A stretch of DNA of 64,000 nt from Siderastrea siderea (taxonomy: Eukaryota > Cnidaria > Anthozoa > Scleractinia > Rhizangiidae). The DNA lies in contig OZ034974.1 in assembly GCA_964030785.1 (NCBI GenBank), positions 49,951,955 through 50,015,954 of the forward strand, in the 5' to 3' direction. How positions within the stretch are numbered: the stretch's first letter is position 1; every line of letters starts with the position of its first letter. This document shows, in pieces, positions 1 through 12,044 of the stretch. Both the position numbers and the translations under genes were made by a program. Below the pieces are notes generated by a model. It searched no databases. It saw nothing but the letters and a program-made list of their open reading frames with translations, and was not told where the DNA came from.

Positions 1-282
1 GATAATCCATGAGAAATCTTACAATTGATAAAAAATGCATAAGCTGGACAAAATAACAAACATAAAATGCTAATTTAAGGCTATTTAGCATTGAAAACAT
101 CATCCAGAGCAACTGAAATCTTCAATGTTGTTGTGAATATAATGACAGTATGTGTTCTATGTGAAATCTTCTCCAGAGAAATCGCATAATTTGCCGCATG
201 ATAGACCTTTTCTGCCGCATAATGTGACCTCCTGGAAATTTCACATGATTTCCCAATATTTTTCGCACCTTATCAGAAGGCC

Positions 283-391
283 TGCCTTGGTGATCACTTT
301 CTACATTCTCATCACTTGAATGTCTGAACAAGAATTAGTGATGACGTAAAGAGAAATTTCATTTTCGTCACTGTTAGGGTTTAAAGGGTTA
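283..391 (-). repeat. Partial copy of the TTAACCCTTT MITE family
   Basis: The reverse complement begins TTAACCCTTTAAACCC and matches the element at 1339-1552 for roughly 100 bases, including the shared string TCAAGTGATGAGAAT. It stops near 283. The remaining 1-282 is AT-rich intron with no feature I can name. Confidence 0.6.
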
Positions 392-425
392 AGAGTCTGG
401 TAACACGGTAAACATTTAACCATAC

Positions 426-3400
426 CAGTCCAAAACCAAGCTCCTTCCCAGCTTCATCTTGTATAATGTCGCCATATTCCAGCCAACAGACATCTCTATC
501 CCACACAGGGGAATGTGCTACCGGAGCACCCATGACAGCCCACTTGATAGCATAGAAAGGAACCTCAGGAGCTTTGTAGCCTGAAGGGAACTGATGGAGC
601 ACCAAGCCATCTTTAAAATGCAAATCTGAGGAGCAAAATAAAAACTGATAATGGCCATGTCGATCTGTTACAAATTTTGTAAGCTTGTAATTTGATTTTT
701 GATTTCACAAGTGCAATAAAAATTTCACAGGCATAACAGAAAGTTCACATGCATGGAAAAATTAGCTCACATGCATGACAAAAATTTTTTACATGCATTA
801 TGAAAATTTCACATGCATTACAAAAAATTCACATGCTTGTCAAAACGTTCACATGCACGTGAATCTTAGGTGTAGTGAAACTGTATTTTTTCCAACAATG
901 AATTTCACATGGTTCCCTCTTTTCACACAGTTTTCATGTGCCTTTCACATGTTTTGCACACACATGTACTCCTAGTAGTGCACTCTAAGCCTATGAGGGA
1001 TATAGTTGCAGGCAAAAAAACTTTTTGCATAACATGCCTAATGTAAAGTGAGCTGAAGAATGGAGATTTCCCTGCATTATTGAAGGGGTGGTGAGTAGGA
1101 AAATTACTTTCTGACGCCATTTTTACATCAACAGCAAGGGGTTTATGAAAGGTCTATTAATTCCCTAAAGGGACCTCTATGGCCAATGGAATGTTTGCTA
1201 CAGCAACGCATAGTTTAATAGGGCAAAACAAAGTCATGCCATGGCTTTTTTGTAAAGGAGAAATATAGCTAGACAGTTGTAATTTAGTTTAAAACTCTCT
1301 CAAAAATGGTACCCTCTGGGGATCTGTAAGTTTTAAAATTAACCCTTTAAGCTCTAATGGTGATGAAAATGAAATTTCTTTTTACATTATCACTATTTGT
1401 TCACACATTCAAGTGATGAGAATAAAGGAAACAATCACCAAGGATATTAAGATGTCTTGATATTTAGACAAATTCTCCTCACTAGTTCCATACAAATGTA
1501 TAAAGAACAGTAAGGAGAATATGAATTTTCATATCAGGGCTTCAAGGGTTAACCTAATAGAGGAGGGTGGGATGTGTACATGTACAGGAAGTGGGAAAAG
1601 AGAGGCAGGAAGCAGGATTTCCAAGATGGGTGGAAATGGGAGACATAGAGAAAAAAAATTAAACGACATTGGATAATGTTTTCCAACAGAAAAGCTAGGG
1701 CAAAGAGGTGGGAGCCAACAAAAACAGGGCAGGAACTGGGATTACAGAGTAGGGGAGTGGGAAGTTTAGTCCCCCCCTCCCATCATCCACCACAACCTAC
1801 CGATCATGTGGAAGAGACGACGGAAGCTTTCTGTTGTGGGAGCTATCATGAGTGCTCTTGCCTCTTCTTTTGAAGCCTTCACTCGGGTGGTGCCACGGAT
1901 AAGATGAATCTTACAAGAGAGATTATATTATTTTATACTATGAGAATTATATGATGACAATGAGAATGGGCTCTCATAAGCAACCATGTGATAAAACAAT
2001 TGAGGGTGGTCACTTACAAGCACTTTTAGCAGCAAGCTTCGCATAAGTTGTTACTACAATAGTATTATAGTAATAATATTAAATAGTTTATCATCGCCTA
2101 TCACAGAAGAAGTTCGCGTCAAACTCACTATGTATAAGTCAACCAACCATTAGCGCTTATGCTACATACTAACTCTAATTAAAATTTGATGGCTAAATGA
2201 ATGTTTTAATAGAAGCACTGACTGAGTGGTCGCTTACGAGAACTTAAAAACAAAGGAAAAGAGTGGTCTCAAGGAGTGCTTCAACTGTAGTAGCAATCGG
2301 TATGACTCACACCATGGCTTCAGGTTGCAAGCAAAGCTTGGTATCAACATTGAATGGGGCAGAGCTACCCAGGAAGTCAACACCTACAGCGTAACGTTTC
2401 CTGTAGGTGTCGTCCCAAGAATAATCCCCACATTGTAGATTGTAAACATCAGCTAAGCCATACCTGGCTATCTGGTCTTGTTCCTTGGTAAATATCAACA
2501 TCATTCTTTGTACAGACATACTCAAAACCCTGAGACCAAAGCAATACAAAATAAGTAACTTGGAGAATTATACTGAATAGTAAAAGAAAAAATGTTAGCA
2601 ATGCCATATTTATTACAGAATGGAAAGCCCTGATACTTTTCTAAGTGCCTCAAATGTTTCTTTTATGCCACCTTTGGCAGTTAAGACTTATACTACTTAA
2701 AAGCTTTATTCATTGTCTTTGATCTGCACTCCATTTGTTTTAAGGGCTAGGTGCCTTGTTTGTGTTCTTTCTACCATGTTTCTCCAGGCCAATCCTGGAG
2801 AAGACTGCAAATGGTGCAGTAGATCACCAGAAAAGTCATCTGACTCATATTTAAAAAAGCACTTTTTTAGAATCAAAATTGAGTAATAAATAAATTAAAA
2901 ATGGTTGGGTCAGATAACAAAGTTTCAAAGAGGGATCTCTGTACCAAAGGCATTCTCTATTTGGAGCCTGGAAAAAATCACTGATTCTGGCTGAATTATT
3001 CCCTGGAGTGGTGCAATGGAGCCCTTAAGAGTCCAAATGATTGTCTTGGAGCCTTAGGGCCCTGCATGGAGCTCTAAGCCCATTGGGGAACCTGAGACAA
3101 AAAAATATGGATTATGGTCCTCGGTCGAGGTGCAAGTACCTTTTTACTCAGTCCATTCACCATAACCTGCCGGACAGGACATTTTCCCATACAACTTCCA
3201 ATCAGTGATATAAGTAATGTATTCTTCATTTTCTACCTCATTTGAAGTGGTTGCGTCAAGCAATCCTTTGACCCACGATTGTGCCAGGCTAATATACTGC
3301 TCAATTTCGTCTTGTGTTAGAGGTGGTATTTCTCCAAAAAAATCATCTTGAACTGGGAACTATTTTAAAATAAACACACACACACAAAAAAAAACAATAA

Positions 3401-6400
3401 ATAAAATAATTTGTATATGTATATGTTGTAGTTCAATTTTATCATTGGTTCAATTTTTACTTTTATGTTAATATATGATAATGAATATAAAACAAAAGAA
3501 AATAAAAATTGAACCAAGGATAAAACTAAACTACAACATATATATGTTCTCTTTTAATTTTGAAATTCATGTCTTATAAAATTGGGATTAAAAAAACAAC
3601 AAAGATTACTCATCTGACCATTCAACTTTAAGCTTTACTAGTTCTGTACTATAAAACAGCCAACATTAGAACAATACATTTTTGGTTGGACTGTTACTTC
3701 TCTCAGGGTCCTTTAATTTTGGGGGTAACTATTACACTGGGGCCTAGGGAAAGTACTCTCATACATAAGCTGTTGTTAGAAAAGCTTTTTTTTTTCACCT
3801 TTCGGTCTGGGCGCCCTGTGGCTCTTTGTTCTGACAAAGAGAATGAGAATGTTGCTGCACAGCCACACCCACCAATCAATCAAGTGCAAACACACAGTTT
3901 TTGAATACCCTCAGGTAAACGTTTGAAATGATACATGTCTGCAAAAATCCCTGAGGGAGGGAGGGTTTCACTTTCTGGTCCACCGACTATATAATTATGT
4001 CGGTATATGCAACTCTGAGAGGTGACGGGCACGGGTAGGGGACTCCCATACGAAAGTGACAGGGATGCTCGTCGTCTCGCTTAGCCGGTGTAAATTGCAG
4101 TTTTTGGTCTCACTTAGGGTGTCCAGGACACAAAGCCAATATTTTTACCATACAGTTATCGCTTGGGATCGTGCGCAAAGAAATCTACATGTTAAAAAAT
4201 AAGAAATATCTATTTTATCAAAAAAGGGCATGACATTTATCCATTCCCGTTGTTCACACCTCTCAATCGTTTTCTTGGTGGTTACTGCACTTTATCATGG
4301 ACTCCTTTAGGGGTCAAATAAAGCCTGAGCCATGCCCAGATTGGTCTCCTTTTAATAGGGGTTTTTAAAACTCTAATTTTCTGTCCCTTTCATATGGGAA
4401 CTCCCCCCCCCCCCTCCCGGGGGTGAAGGGTATACTTTCTAAGCAACTGAGTCTAGGATAGGGTATGGAAATCAGAAAGTTTTGTTTTGGAATAGGGTAT
4501 CAGTTATGTCAGAAACTGATCATTTATTTTGAACAGAAGCATTTATTTAGTCTGGTCTAGAATAAGAATTGGTGTGTACTCATCACGTCTGGGATTGGGC
4601 AGGGATTTTTGGTGTCTAGTATATAATGGGGATGCCGACTTCAGCTGAAAGTGGTCTGTTACAGGGTAAGTATTTTATAGTCCCAGTACCACAGACCCAC
4701 CAAGAAATTCACAAGGGAAACTGCAAGATTTCTAAGAAACATCTCAAACATAACTTTGGGGGAGGGGGATTATTTTTCATCTTAGTAGCTGACCATCAAT
4801 TTTCCTCTGTCTTTGAGCTCTTGATGGCTGTGTTCCAATCTAAATACCAGGGTTAATGGATAATGTTCAGGAGAAGACAGATAATCCTGGATTCCGCTGA
4901 GGTGCAAACCAGAGTTGGAAACAAGTTGACCATTCAGTGTGTGTAACAAACAGCCAGCTGCCAAGAAAAAAAATGCTTTAAAAAGACCAGAGAAAACTTA
5001 CAATAAAAAGGGTTAAAAATTCTTTAAAAAGTATATGTTAACATAGGATCAAAATTTTTTTCAGGAAATGGCCTTCACATGATAGCTAGGGCATTCTGCA
5101 GTCAATTTCCAAGCCATTAAGTAACAATAAGTGTGTCAAATTACCATCTATTGTAATTATTTACCCACAGCCTGATTCCTAGCCTGAGAAAACAGCCGAT
5201 GTTTTGCGAGGTCACCACTTGAGCCCTCAGTAACGAGCGCAGAAATTCCATACTGGTGCTTTGTACTACCCAGATCTTGGTGAGTGCTTCTGATTGGTTG
5301 TGCCACGAGGGAATTTTCTTTCAACCAATCAGAAACACTACCAGGATCTGGGTAGTGCACGCCATCAGTATGGAATCTCTTCGCTTGTTACTCAGACGTC
5401 GTTTTGAGAGGGCTCAAGTGGCAACCTCGCGAAAACGTCGGCTGTTTTCTCAGGTTATCTGATTCTATCTGACCTCACATAGTAAGTTAGAGCTTCAATA
5501 TCTGCATGTGATCAAAGACTGGGGTCACGAGTTTGAGACCCCTCAATAATTGTAAAGGTCAAAGAAATGCTCTTTGTACATTAATTGCTTTGTCCACATT
5601 AAAGGGCTTACTAACACAGTGCTCAGTAGGAAATGAAAGTGTTCTTTTCAGAACTTAATGCCTATCTATACACTATAGTGCACTTTGCTGTAATTACAAC
5701 ATAGCTGACAAACAATCTACGAGGATGTGCTAGTGATACATTTGAGACATTGGGGTTTGCGGTGTTGCTCATTTTTGTGTGCGGTACTTCGGTGAGTAAA
5801 ATCCCACCTTGCAGTATTGCGGTGGTCTCAAACCCTACGGTGTGAGATGTTTGTGTATTTAAAACTACGGTGTTCAATGGAAAGAAATTATTTGTGGTGT
5901 TGCAGTTTCTTGTTTGCCCTAGTCAGAACTAAATTTAACAGAACTAAATTTTAAATTTAGCTTCTATATCTTCGTACATACTTTTGTGACCTTTTGTTAA
6001 AACCGCATTTAATTTGTAACAAAACATATAGTCAAATACTGTCTAGTTAACCTTTAACTTAATGCTAGCTGCCAATCTCAAGCCATTTTCATTTGTAAGT
6101 AGCTTGACGTCTGCAACTCGGACTATCGGCCATCTCGAGTTTTCACAGTTTGAGTAAAGACCAGTAAACGTGTGGTGAAGATACGTAACAATGTGGGGCT
6201 ATAAATGATCTTAATGAAGATGCCAGCTATGACATCTGTAATCCGTAATCAATATTATTGTGTTGCTTTTTCCTATGATGAGGGAAAAGATGGTGAAAAC
6301 TACTTAGATATAATAACTTTAGACGCTGGGACGGCAGGAAGGAAAAATGCCTTTCAAAGCTGTAGAGAGAAATTATCCATTTGGTTTAAAGTTTCTAACA

Positions 6401-7384
6401 TGCTACTATTCTCTATATCTGCATAACTTAAATGAGATCGCAGTGTTGGTATTTCATCAACTTTTCTTGCAGTGATGCGGTATTTGAGTATTTTTTGCAG
6501 TTTTGCAGTATAATACCACAAGAGTGGGGGGGGGGGACAGGGGGGTTTAAACCTCCCGCTTCCCGTACCCTGTAATCCCGGTTCCCGCCCTGTATTTTTG
6601 GCGCCCGCCCCTTGCATTTTTTCGATTGCAAAATATTGCACAATGTTGTGTAATTTTTCCCTTTTTCTCCCGCTTCCTGCCACGTTGGGAATCCCACTTC
6701 CCGCCCCCTCTTCTCCCGCCTCCCATACACCTCCCGCCCCCTTTCCTCCCGGCCTCCCGCCCCCCTGCCCCCCCCACACAAGATGCCCCCCGATGTTCTC
6801 CCTCCCCAGTACTCACAACTGTTGTGCAATGGCATAAAAACATATCATAGGATTTCGAAACATTACTTCAATTAAGACCCTATGACATTCATATAGCCAG
6901 AGACAATGCTAAATGTGAGTGGTAAACGACTTTCCAATGACGCAAGCAATCTAATGGTACAAGCCTAAATTATAATTTATTGTTTTTATAACTATTTATT
7001 TATATAACTATCATTATTATTATTATTTTTCTATTATTATTATTTACTATAGTTGTAAGCAAAAGATAAATCGGCCCATACAGAGTGCTTAAATTCTCTG
7101 ATTTCTTCCAATTGTTTAATTTGGACAAGGGCCATGGCCAGATCAGAGATGGTAACCATGCATGGAGTTCTGATTTCACTGCATGACACTTGATTGTGTT
7201 GATTGTGGGGTTACGGGACTCTGTGACTCTGTAATTCCAACAACCGCTTATAATAATGCCGAACTATACCTGGAATGCAGTCACTATTTCCTCTTGATGG
7301 GTGATAAACAAAATGACCATTCTTTTCCTTGAGTGAAAAGTCAATTTCCTCTTTCCTTGAGATGATTTTCTTGAACTCTTCCAT
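426..7384 (-). CDS. Unrecognised multi-exon gene, 5' part; runs off the left edge
   Basis: Minus-strand gene assembled from splice signals. Exon 1 is 7384-7270; ATG at 7384-7382, 38 codons starting MEEFKKIISR, donor G|GTATAG. Exon 2 is 4957-4848, acceptor TTGGCAG, phase joined cleanly. Exon 3 is 3359-3148, acceptor AATAG, donor GA|GTAAAA. Exon 4 is about 2529-2311, acceptor GTCTCAG, donor GTGAGT. A last visible exon is 625-426, acceptor CTCCTCAG, donor GTATGG. Exons 1 to 4 join in frame; the phase between exon 4 and the last exon does not fit, so an exon between 640 and 2300 is probably missing from my model. The last exon contains the string VWDRDVCWLEYGD, which faintly recalls START-type lipid-binding domains; that is only an impression. 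No signal peptide or membrane segment is evident. Function is unknown. The introns contain the repeats listed separately. Confidence 0.55.
720..965. repeat. Degenerate tandem repeat with TTCACATGCAT core
   Basis: About eight imperfect units of roughly 20-28 bases, each carrying TTCACATGCAT followed by an A-rich tract, then several looser TTTCACATG units. Intronic in the minus-strand gene. Confidence 0.65.
1339..1552. mobile_element. MITE, TTAACCCTTTAAGC family, full copy
   Basis: Terminal inverted repeats TTAACCCTTTAAGC and GGGCTTCAAGGGTTAA bound 214 bases. Related copies, with the shared inner block of ATGAGAAT, ATCACCAA and AGGAGAAT, lie near 25683, 48937, 53917 and 58921. Non-coding. Confidence 0.65.
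1563..1790. repeat. GC-rich interspersed repeat, copy 1
   Basis: G-rich block containing AACAGGGCAGGAACTGGGA and GGGATTACAGAG. The reverse complement of this sequence recurs at 6522-6832, so it is a dispersed repeat and the short open frames across it are not genes. Confidence 0.6.
3424..3539. mobile_element. Hairpin MITE with TGTTGTAGTTCAATTTT ends
   Basis: Near-palindromic segment: TGTTGTAGTTCAATTTT on the left, AAAACTAAACTACAACA on the right, and inner arms around TTGGTTCAATTTTTA. A second family member is at 13354-13465. Intronic. Confidence 0.6.
4015..4400. repeat. Probable dispersed non-coding repeat
   Basis: Contains GGGGACTCCCATACGAAAG and AGGGATGCTCGTCG, then a poly-C run at 4405-4420. 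It has no ORF of note and no visible TIR. I treat it as a dispersed repeat on style only. The block 4430-4620 carries several TAGGGTAT words and is also repeat-like. Confidence 0.3.
5180..5457. mobile_element. 278-bp foldback MITE with 9-bp target duplication
   Basis: Arms TAGCCTGAGAAAACAGCCG and CGGCTGTTTTCTCAGGTTA extend inward for about 100 imperfectly paired bases. The flanks are CCTGATTCC (5171-5179) and TCTGATTCT (5458-5466), a 9-bp duplication with two mismatches. The 9-bp length and long arms resemble Mutator-like MITEs. It lies in intron 1 of the minus-strand gene. Confidence 0.7.
6522..6832. repeat. GC-rich interspersed repeat, copy 2 (opposite orientation)
   Basis: C-rich low-complexity sequence with CCTGTAATCCCGGTTCCCG and repeated CTCCCGCC words. 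It matches the reverse complement of 1563-1790. It creates overlapping proline- or glycine-rich ORFs on both strands that I do not call genes. An (ATT)n tract lies at 7012-7050. Confidence 0.6.
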
Positions 7385-8108
7385 CTTAAATGTTAAAAAG
7401 CAGAGACCTTTAATTTCACATTCGCCTCATATTTCATTTTTATCCAACTGTTCAACGTTCTGATTTTCTCGAGCTCATGATGAAACATGGCGGCCATCTT
7501 GTGATCCCGAGGAGTGGTCCCGAGGGGCTCGAGGGGCTCACAAGAGCCAACAGAAAGGAATGTCTCGAGGAGTGGACTATGGAATACGGACTATGGACTA
7601 GGTTCAAAAGAAGGGCTCCTGTGTCAATATTGAGGTACTCAATTATTCCTTTTTTTTTCCTTTTTCACAAAGGAATAAAGGTTTTCTTTGGCGGTCGTTT
7701 TCCCAGATTATTTTCAGTGTCGTAACTTGCAAATTTCAGCGGCCATCCGCTATGTACACAAAATCACTTGCGTTTTTGTTTCTATAAATCGACAAAGAAG
7801 CTTTACTTTTTTATCTAATTAATTAAGTTTATAGTCTATAATGCCTCCAAATAAAAAGAAATGCTGGGCGGTGATTTAGCAAATATTTAAGAGGTGACTC
7901 CATGGGAACTCTATTCAGGGTAAGATTTCAATCGAGATCGGTCATTTAATATTTAAATTTAAGACTTGGAGATCTCGGCTGGAGAAACAAAAATTATTTT
8001 AAATACCCTCTGTATTTCGATGTATTTTCACAGAAGTCTTCCCGAATCATAGGGAAAAATCAAAACATTGTCATGACTAGATAAAATTCGTCAGTAGTAA
8101 TTAGTGTT
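7385..8108. other. Spacer upstream of the minus-strand gene, before the tRNA
   Basis: This should contain the promoter of the minus-strand gene. I see a GC-richer patch at 7430-7640 with repeated CGAGGGGCTC words, then AT-rich sequence. No gene is supported. Confidence 0.4.
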
Positions 8109-8181
8109 GCCTCCGTAGCTCAGGGGTTAGAGCACTGGTCTTGTAAACCAGGGGTCGAGAGTTCAAATCTCTCCGGGGGCT
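8109..8181 (+). tRNA. tRNA-Thr (anticodon UGU)
   Basis: A 73-base cloverleaf is readable by eye. The acceptor stem GCCTCCG pairs with CGGGGGC, with one G-U. D arm is GCTC/GAGC, anticodon arm CTGGT/ACCAG with loop CTTGTAA giving anticodon TGT, and T arm GAGAG/CTCTC with loop TTCAAAT. Discriminator base is U, no encoded CCA, no intron. Internal A and B boxes are intact (TAGCTCAGGGGTTAGAGC region; GTTCAAATC). A T-run immediately downstream (8188-8195) fits a Pol III terminator. It stands alone, not in a tRNA cluster. Confidence 0.95.
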
Positions 8182-8640
8182 GAAAAAATTTTTTTCTCCC
8201 TTTTTCCTTTTTCTTTTTTTTTTCCCTCTTTCTTCTTCTTTTTTCGTGTATTTTCCTTATATTACAAGATTTTTATAGGTTTTCACGAACGTGTTTACAA
8301 CCCAATGAACATCAAATATGAATCTTCAGATAACATCCGGAAATAAGGTACGTTCGTATATGGCAATAGATAGATAGATAGATTTATTTATACTCGAAAT
8401 TATGGAGCTTATTAGGTTCCTAGCTTAGATAGCTAATGAATCGAGTAAAATAAATAAAATACAATACTAAAAAAAAAAATGTTTGCAGTGAAGCTCGGAG
8501 ATAATAAAATATATATATATATAAATATAAAGTTAATTAATTGATGGCATTATAAAGTTCACTAGTTCAATCTTCGGAGAAGACCCGGAAGCTAGGCTTC
8601 TCGTCGTCGTAGCCTTCGGATGGTTTTGCAGAAAAATATC
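8182..8640. other. T-rich spacer with short GATA repeat and LINE-tail-like segment
   Basis: A pyrimidine-rich tract follows the tRNA terminator. A (GATA)n microsatellite at 8365-8385 abuts a TTTATTTATAC segment that looks like the reverse complement of a LINE 3' tail. An (AT)n run is at 8508-8527. No gene seen. Confidence 0.4.
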
Positions 8641-8854
8641 CGTGCGGCTCGAACGGAAAATCGGCGAAACGCAGCCATGTTTTGCTTCGTAAGAACGACT
8701 AAACGACTACACATAGCCGTGTTGTATCAAAGCCAGTCGGTAAGCGAGCGAGGTTGGACGAAGTGGGGTCTTGTATAGATCCCTGCGTCCTTCACTCAGC
8801 TCACCCCCTTTCCGTCGTAGATTCGATCCCGTGGGATATAAACGTGGCAGAATC

Positions 8855-9055
8855 TTTCTGGGCGGGAAAAATGGGCGGGAAGTGTAACTGGCACGACGAC
8901 AAAGCGCCTTGGTAGCCGTTAACAATGTCACGTGATGTGCAAATTTCGGCGGGAATTCGTTGATCATTCGAATGCAGGCTGCCATTTTGAATTGTAATAA
9001 GGAGGAAAAGCACGATTTTATGGTTCTTTTTCAAAGATATTTTAGCCCAAAACTG
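8855..9055 (+). promoter_or_regulatory. RAD21 promoter and probable non-coding first exon
   Basis: Three GGCGGGAA words (8861-8868, 8874-8881, 8948-8955) match the core of E2F sites within 95 bases, and GCCATTTT at 8981 matches a YY1-type site. A strong donor G|GTAAGT follows 9055. The first downstream acceptor with a coding exon is TTTCAG at 13736-13741, 37 bases before the RAD21 ATG, so 8990-9055 is the likely 5' UTR exon. E2F control suits a cell-cycle gene; this is inference from motifs only. Confidence 0.55.
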
Positions 9056-10280
9056 GTAAGTTTTAAACAAAAATGTTTGTAGCATTCAGTTGCGTATTCG
9101 TTTGTCATATATTTGCAGACTTGGTGCCTCTTTCGCCGTTTCAAATTTACGCGCTTACAACAAAAGTAACACAATACTGGTTGTAGCTTTATAGCGTCGT
9201 TTTCTTCGCTTCATGTGCTCTTGATAAATACTGACTTGGGCCGTTTGCAATCCTTTATCACAGTCCTCGTTTGGTTCCTTTTTTGTTGGACTCTGTTGCA
9301 ATCGGTGTTGAAGCCGGTTGAAGCTTTTTAATCGTTGCAACTAGCGACGTTTAGTCAAGACAAAAATGAAACTTGTAGCCTCTAAATTTGGCTTGTGATA
9401 TCTCGTTTATCGCTCCTTCTTACCAAAAATCAAATTCGCCAAAGAGTTCCCTGAGCTAAAAGGCTCTAATTCTGTCGTGGAACGTTTTCCCTATGCTACG
9501 GAAACAGTGTTTCTTTTGGTCAACGTGAAAAGCGGTCAACGACTCTAAAACAGCAAATAGATTTGTTCGTGACAAATGACAGATTTGAAATGTACCGCTT
9601 CTCCATGTAAGCTTAAATGGTTAATTTTCCCTTTTTACGTTAAGCTTATTACTTCTCAGAATTAGCTAAGTAAGGTTCTTAAGTCCTGTATAGGTTATTT
9701 TGTAAAAGAGTGGTTGTTTGGTTATGGGTAGACCAAGTTATTATTTCTGCACGCTCAACATGAAATCGAAAGTTTGATATTTTAGTTGTTTATAAGCTGT
9801 TTCTCAGCTTTAGATAACTAACTTGCCTTTCGATTAAGAAAAGAGTTTAACACTAGATTAGTGAAATAAAATATGTGTTTGTACTTGTAGAACTGCTAGA
9901 GTCTGCTGCCCTTCCCACACAAACTAGTTACAATTTTCTTTCAAGTTTGTGCATGTTCAGAAACATGTTTGTGTTTGTGCATGTTCAGGTTTGTGACAAG
10001 CAGGCAGGCATAGTGACAAAATACAAATTTTAAATTTCTCAGACATTTTCAAGAACCTTTTTCACAAGTTGAGTTGTGGCCATTGAGTGCTACAAATAGG
10101 AAAAGAAAATTGAGATGAAAAATGCCTTTTGGTCATCAAGTGTAACAGCATTGATATGACAAAGGAGAATTACTTTCTCTACACCTTGGCCCTTGGTCTT
10201 CCCTTTTTTGAAAGGATTCAGTGAAGTTTGTTTTCATCAAAGGCAACTAGCTAAACAATTTGTCCCTGTTAATTATTTTT
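9056..10280. other. RAD21 intron 1, unique part
   Basis: AT-rich intron without recognisable genes. It is interrupted by the long-TIR element that starts at 10281. Confidence 0.45.
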
Positions 10281-12044
10281 GGCCGTTGACAAAATCTGGA
10301 TCGGACCGGATTAGATCAGACTGACAAAACCTGTATCGGATCGGACCGAACCAGACTCACAAAACCTGGATCGGCTCGAATTCCCATATCTGCTCATTAA
10401 AGGTAGGCGCATTTCAAACTCCCATTAAAAATGGTCAAGTGATATCTCTCAGGATCAAGATGACAAAGAGAGGTCAGGCTTTTTCCTTCACCATCCTGTG
10501 GTCAAGACTTACTGTTTGTTGTTATGCATTTTAACTACTTCATTAAATGATTACTTCTTTCTAGAGGGAGAGATCCAAGCGGAAAGACAAAGAGGAATAG
10601 AGCCTAATAATCTTGTCTTTGCCGTCCTTTACTTAAAATTTTAGTTATTAATGAATCAACTTGTAAACATGACAATACTCGATGATGTGGCATTTATACA
10701 CAATAACATCTGCAGAAACTGGTCACATGACTGAACGATTTACCCCTTCCAAAAATCAGTGTCAAAAATACGATTAGTAGGGACAAAACTGTTTCAGTTT
10801 GAGACCCTGTTTTGTCATGTAACAACTAATGAAATTTTGCATATGAACTGTGTGTTTTCTTTGGTTTATGCTAAATCACATTGTTGAAATGAACCAGAAA
10901 AAGGTTAAATTATTATTTTATAAAATGTGGATGGATATCTGTGTTCACTGTAACGTCTTTGAAACATTTTGCATGCAAAAGCTTGTCCCGGGAAGCTTGC
11001 AAAGCTTTATAATTTGATTAGACACTTTAATTGTGAATATCGAAATGAAGCTACATGTATAATGCTCCTGAATGAACACGGTTGTCGCTTGAAAAGAAAC
11101 TTCGAGTATACTGTCATTACTTGAAAGGGATTTTTCAGAAGACCTGAAACAAAATCAATTATTAAACGTACATTAATGTAAGAAAGGAAATGGATAATTT
11201 TCTTATACTACAGTGATAGCTTGCATTGTTAAATAGGTCTAAAGTAACTACTGTTCTATACTTATTACCTCAGTAGATCACATTTTTTCAGTTTTGATAA
11301 GATGACATCAAACCTTCTGCTCAAACTTAACACAATTTTCATCATGCAGGCTTACCGCAAACACTGTACCATCGTGTGAATCAGGCTATCGTAATTGTCA
11401 GCGCAGATCTAATATTCCACCATTCTAGAATCTGGATAAAAAACAGAGGCAGGTATCCTCGTTATACGGCTATTTTAAGAGCTTTATGTTCCGTTTTATT
11501 ACCCTTTGTGAGGTAGCTGTGGTTATATTCTAAACACCTGGTAATGAAAAAGAATAAAGAATGAGAAAGACGCGAATTATATTGATATCCTTGTTACTTT
11601 AAGCTCAATTCGGTACTGACTTAATTGTACATGCTTTGGCACACGCTTTCAGTACCTTTCCTCTTCGGAAATCTGCTTAGATCTCTCCCTCTAGAAAAAA
11701 AATTCTTTTCATGAGGTAGTTAACAGAGTGTAAACCCACAACAATAAACAAAAGTCTTCACGACAGAATAGAGAAGAAAAAGCAAAAACTGTGCAATGAC
11801 AATCACTTTCTTGATCTCTCTTTGTCATCTTGATCCAGAGATACCACCTGACCATTTTTAGTGGGAAAATTTGAAATACACCTACTTTCAATGAGTAGAT
11901 GTAGGTTTCTTAAATAGAATTCGAGCCGATCCAGGTTTTGTGAGTCTGGTCCGATACAATCCAGGTTTTGTCAGTCCGATCCAGTCCCATCCAGTCCCAT
12001 CCAATCCGGTCCAATCCGGTCCAATCCTGGTTTTGTCAACGGCC
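10281..12044. mobile_element. 1.76-kb long-TIR DNA element, 9-bp TSD
   Basis: Terminal inverted repeats start GGCCGTTGACAAAA and run inward for about 110-130 bases, with repeated GGATCGGACC words. The flanks ATTATTTTT at 10272-10280 and 12045-12053 are a perfect 9-bp target-site duplication. There is no long ORF inside, so it is non-autonomous. The TSD length and long TIR suggest a Mutator-like (MULE) element. It sits in RAD21 intron 1. Confidence 0.85.

Noticed and set aside
2311..2529. A frameshift in exon 4 of the left-hand gene
   Set aside because: An alternative frame would need a 1-base change to continue, but the GA|GTAAAA donor of exon 3 joins the exon in the other, fully open frame, so no lesion is required; kept as an uncertainty in the findings.
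6354..6850. Proline/glycine-rich ORFs on both strands
   Set aside because: They lie on a GC-rich dispersed repeat also present in reverse at 1563-1790.
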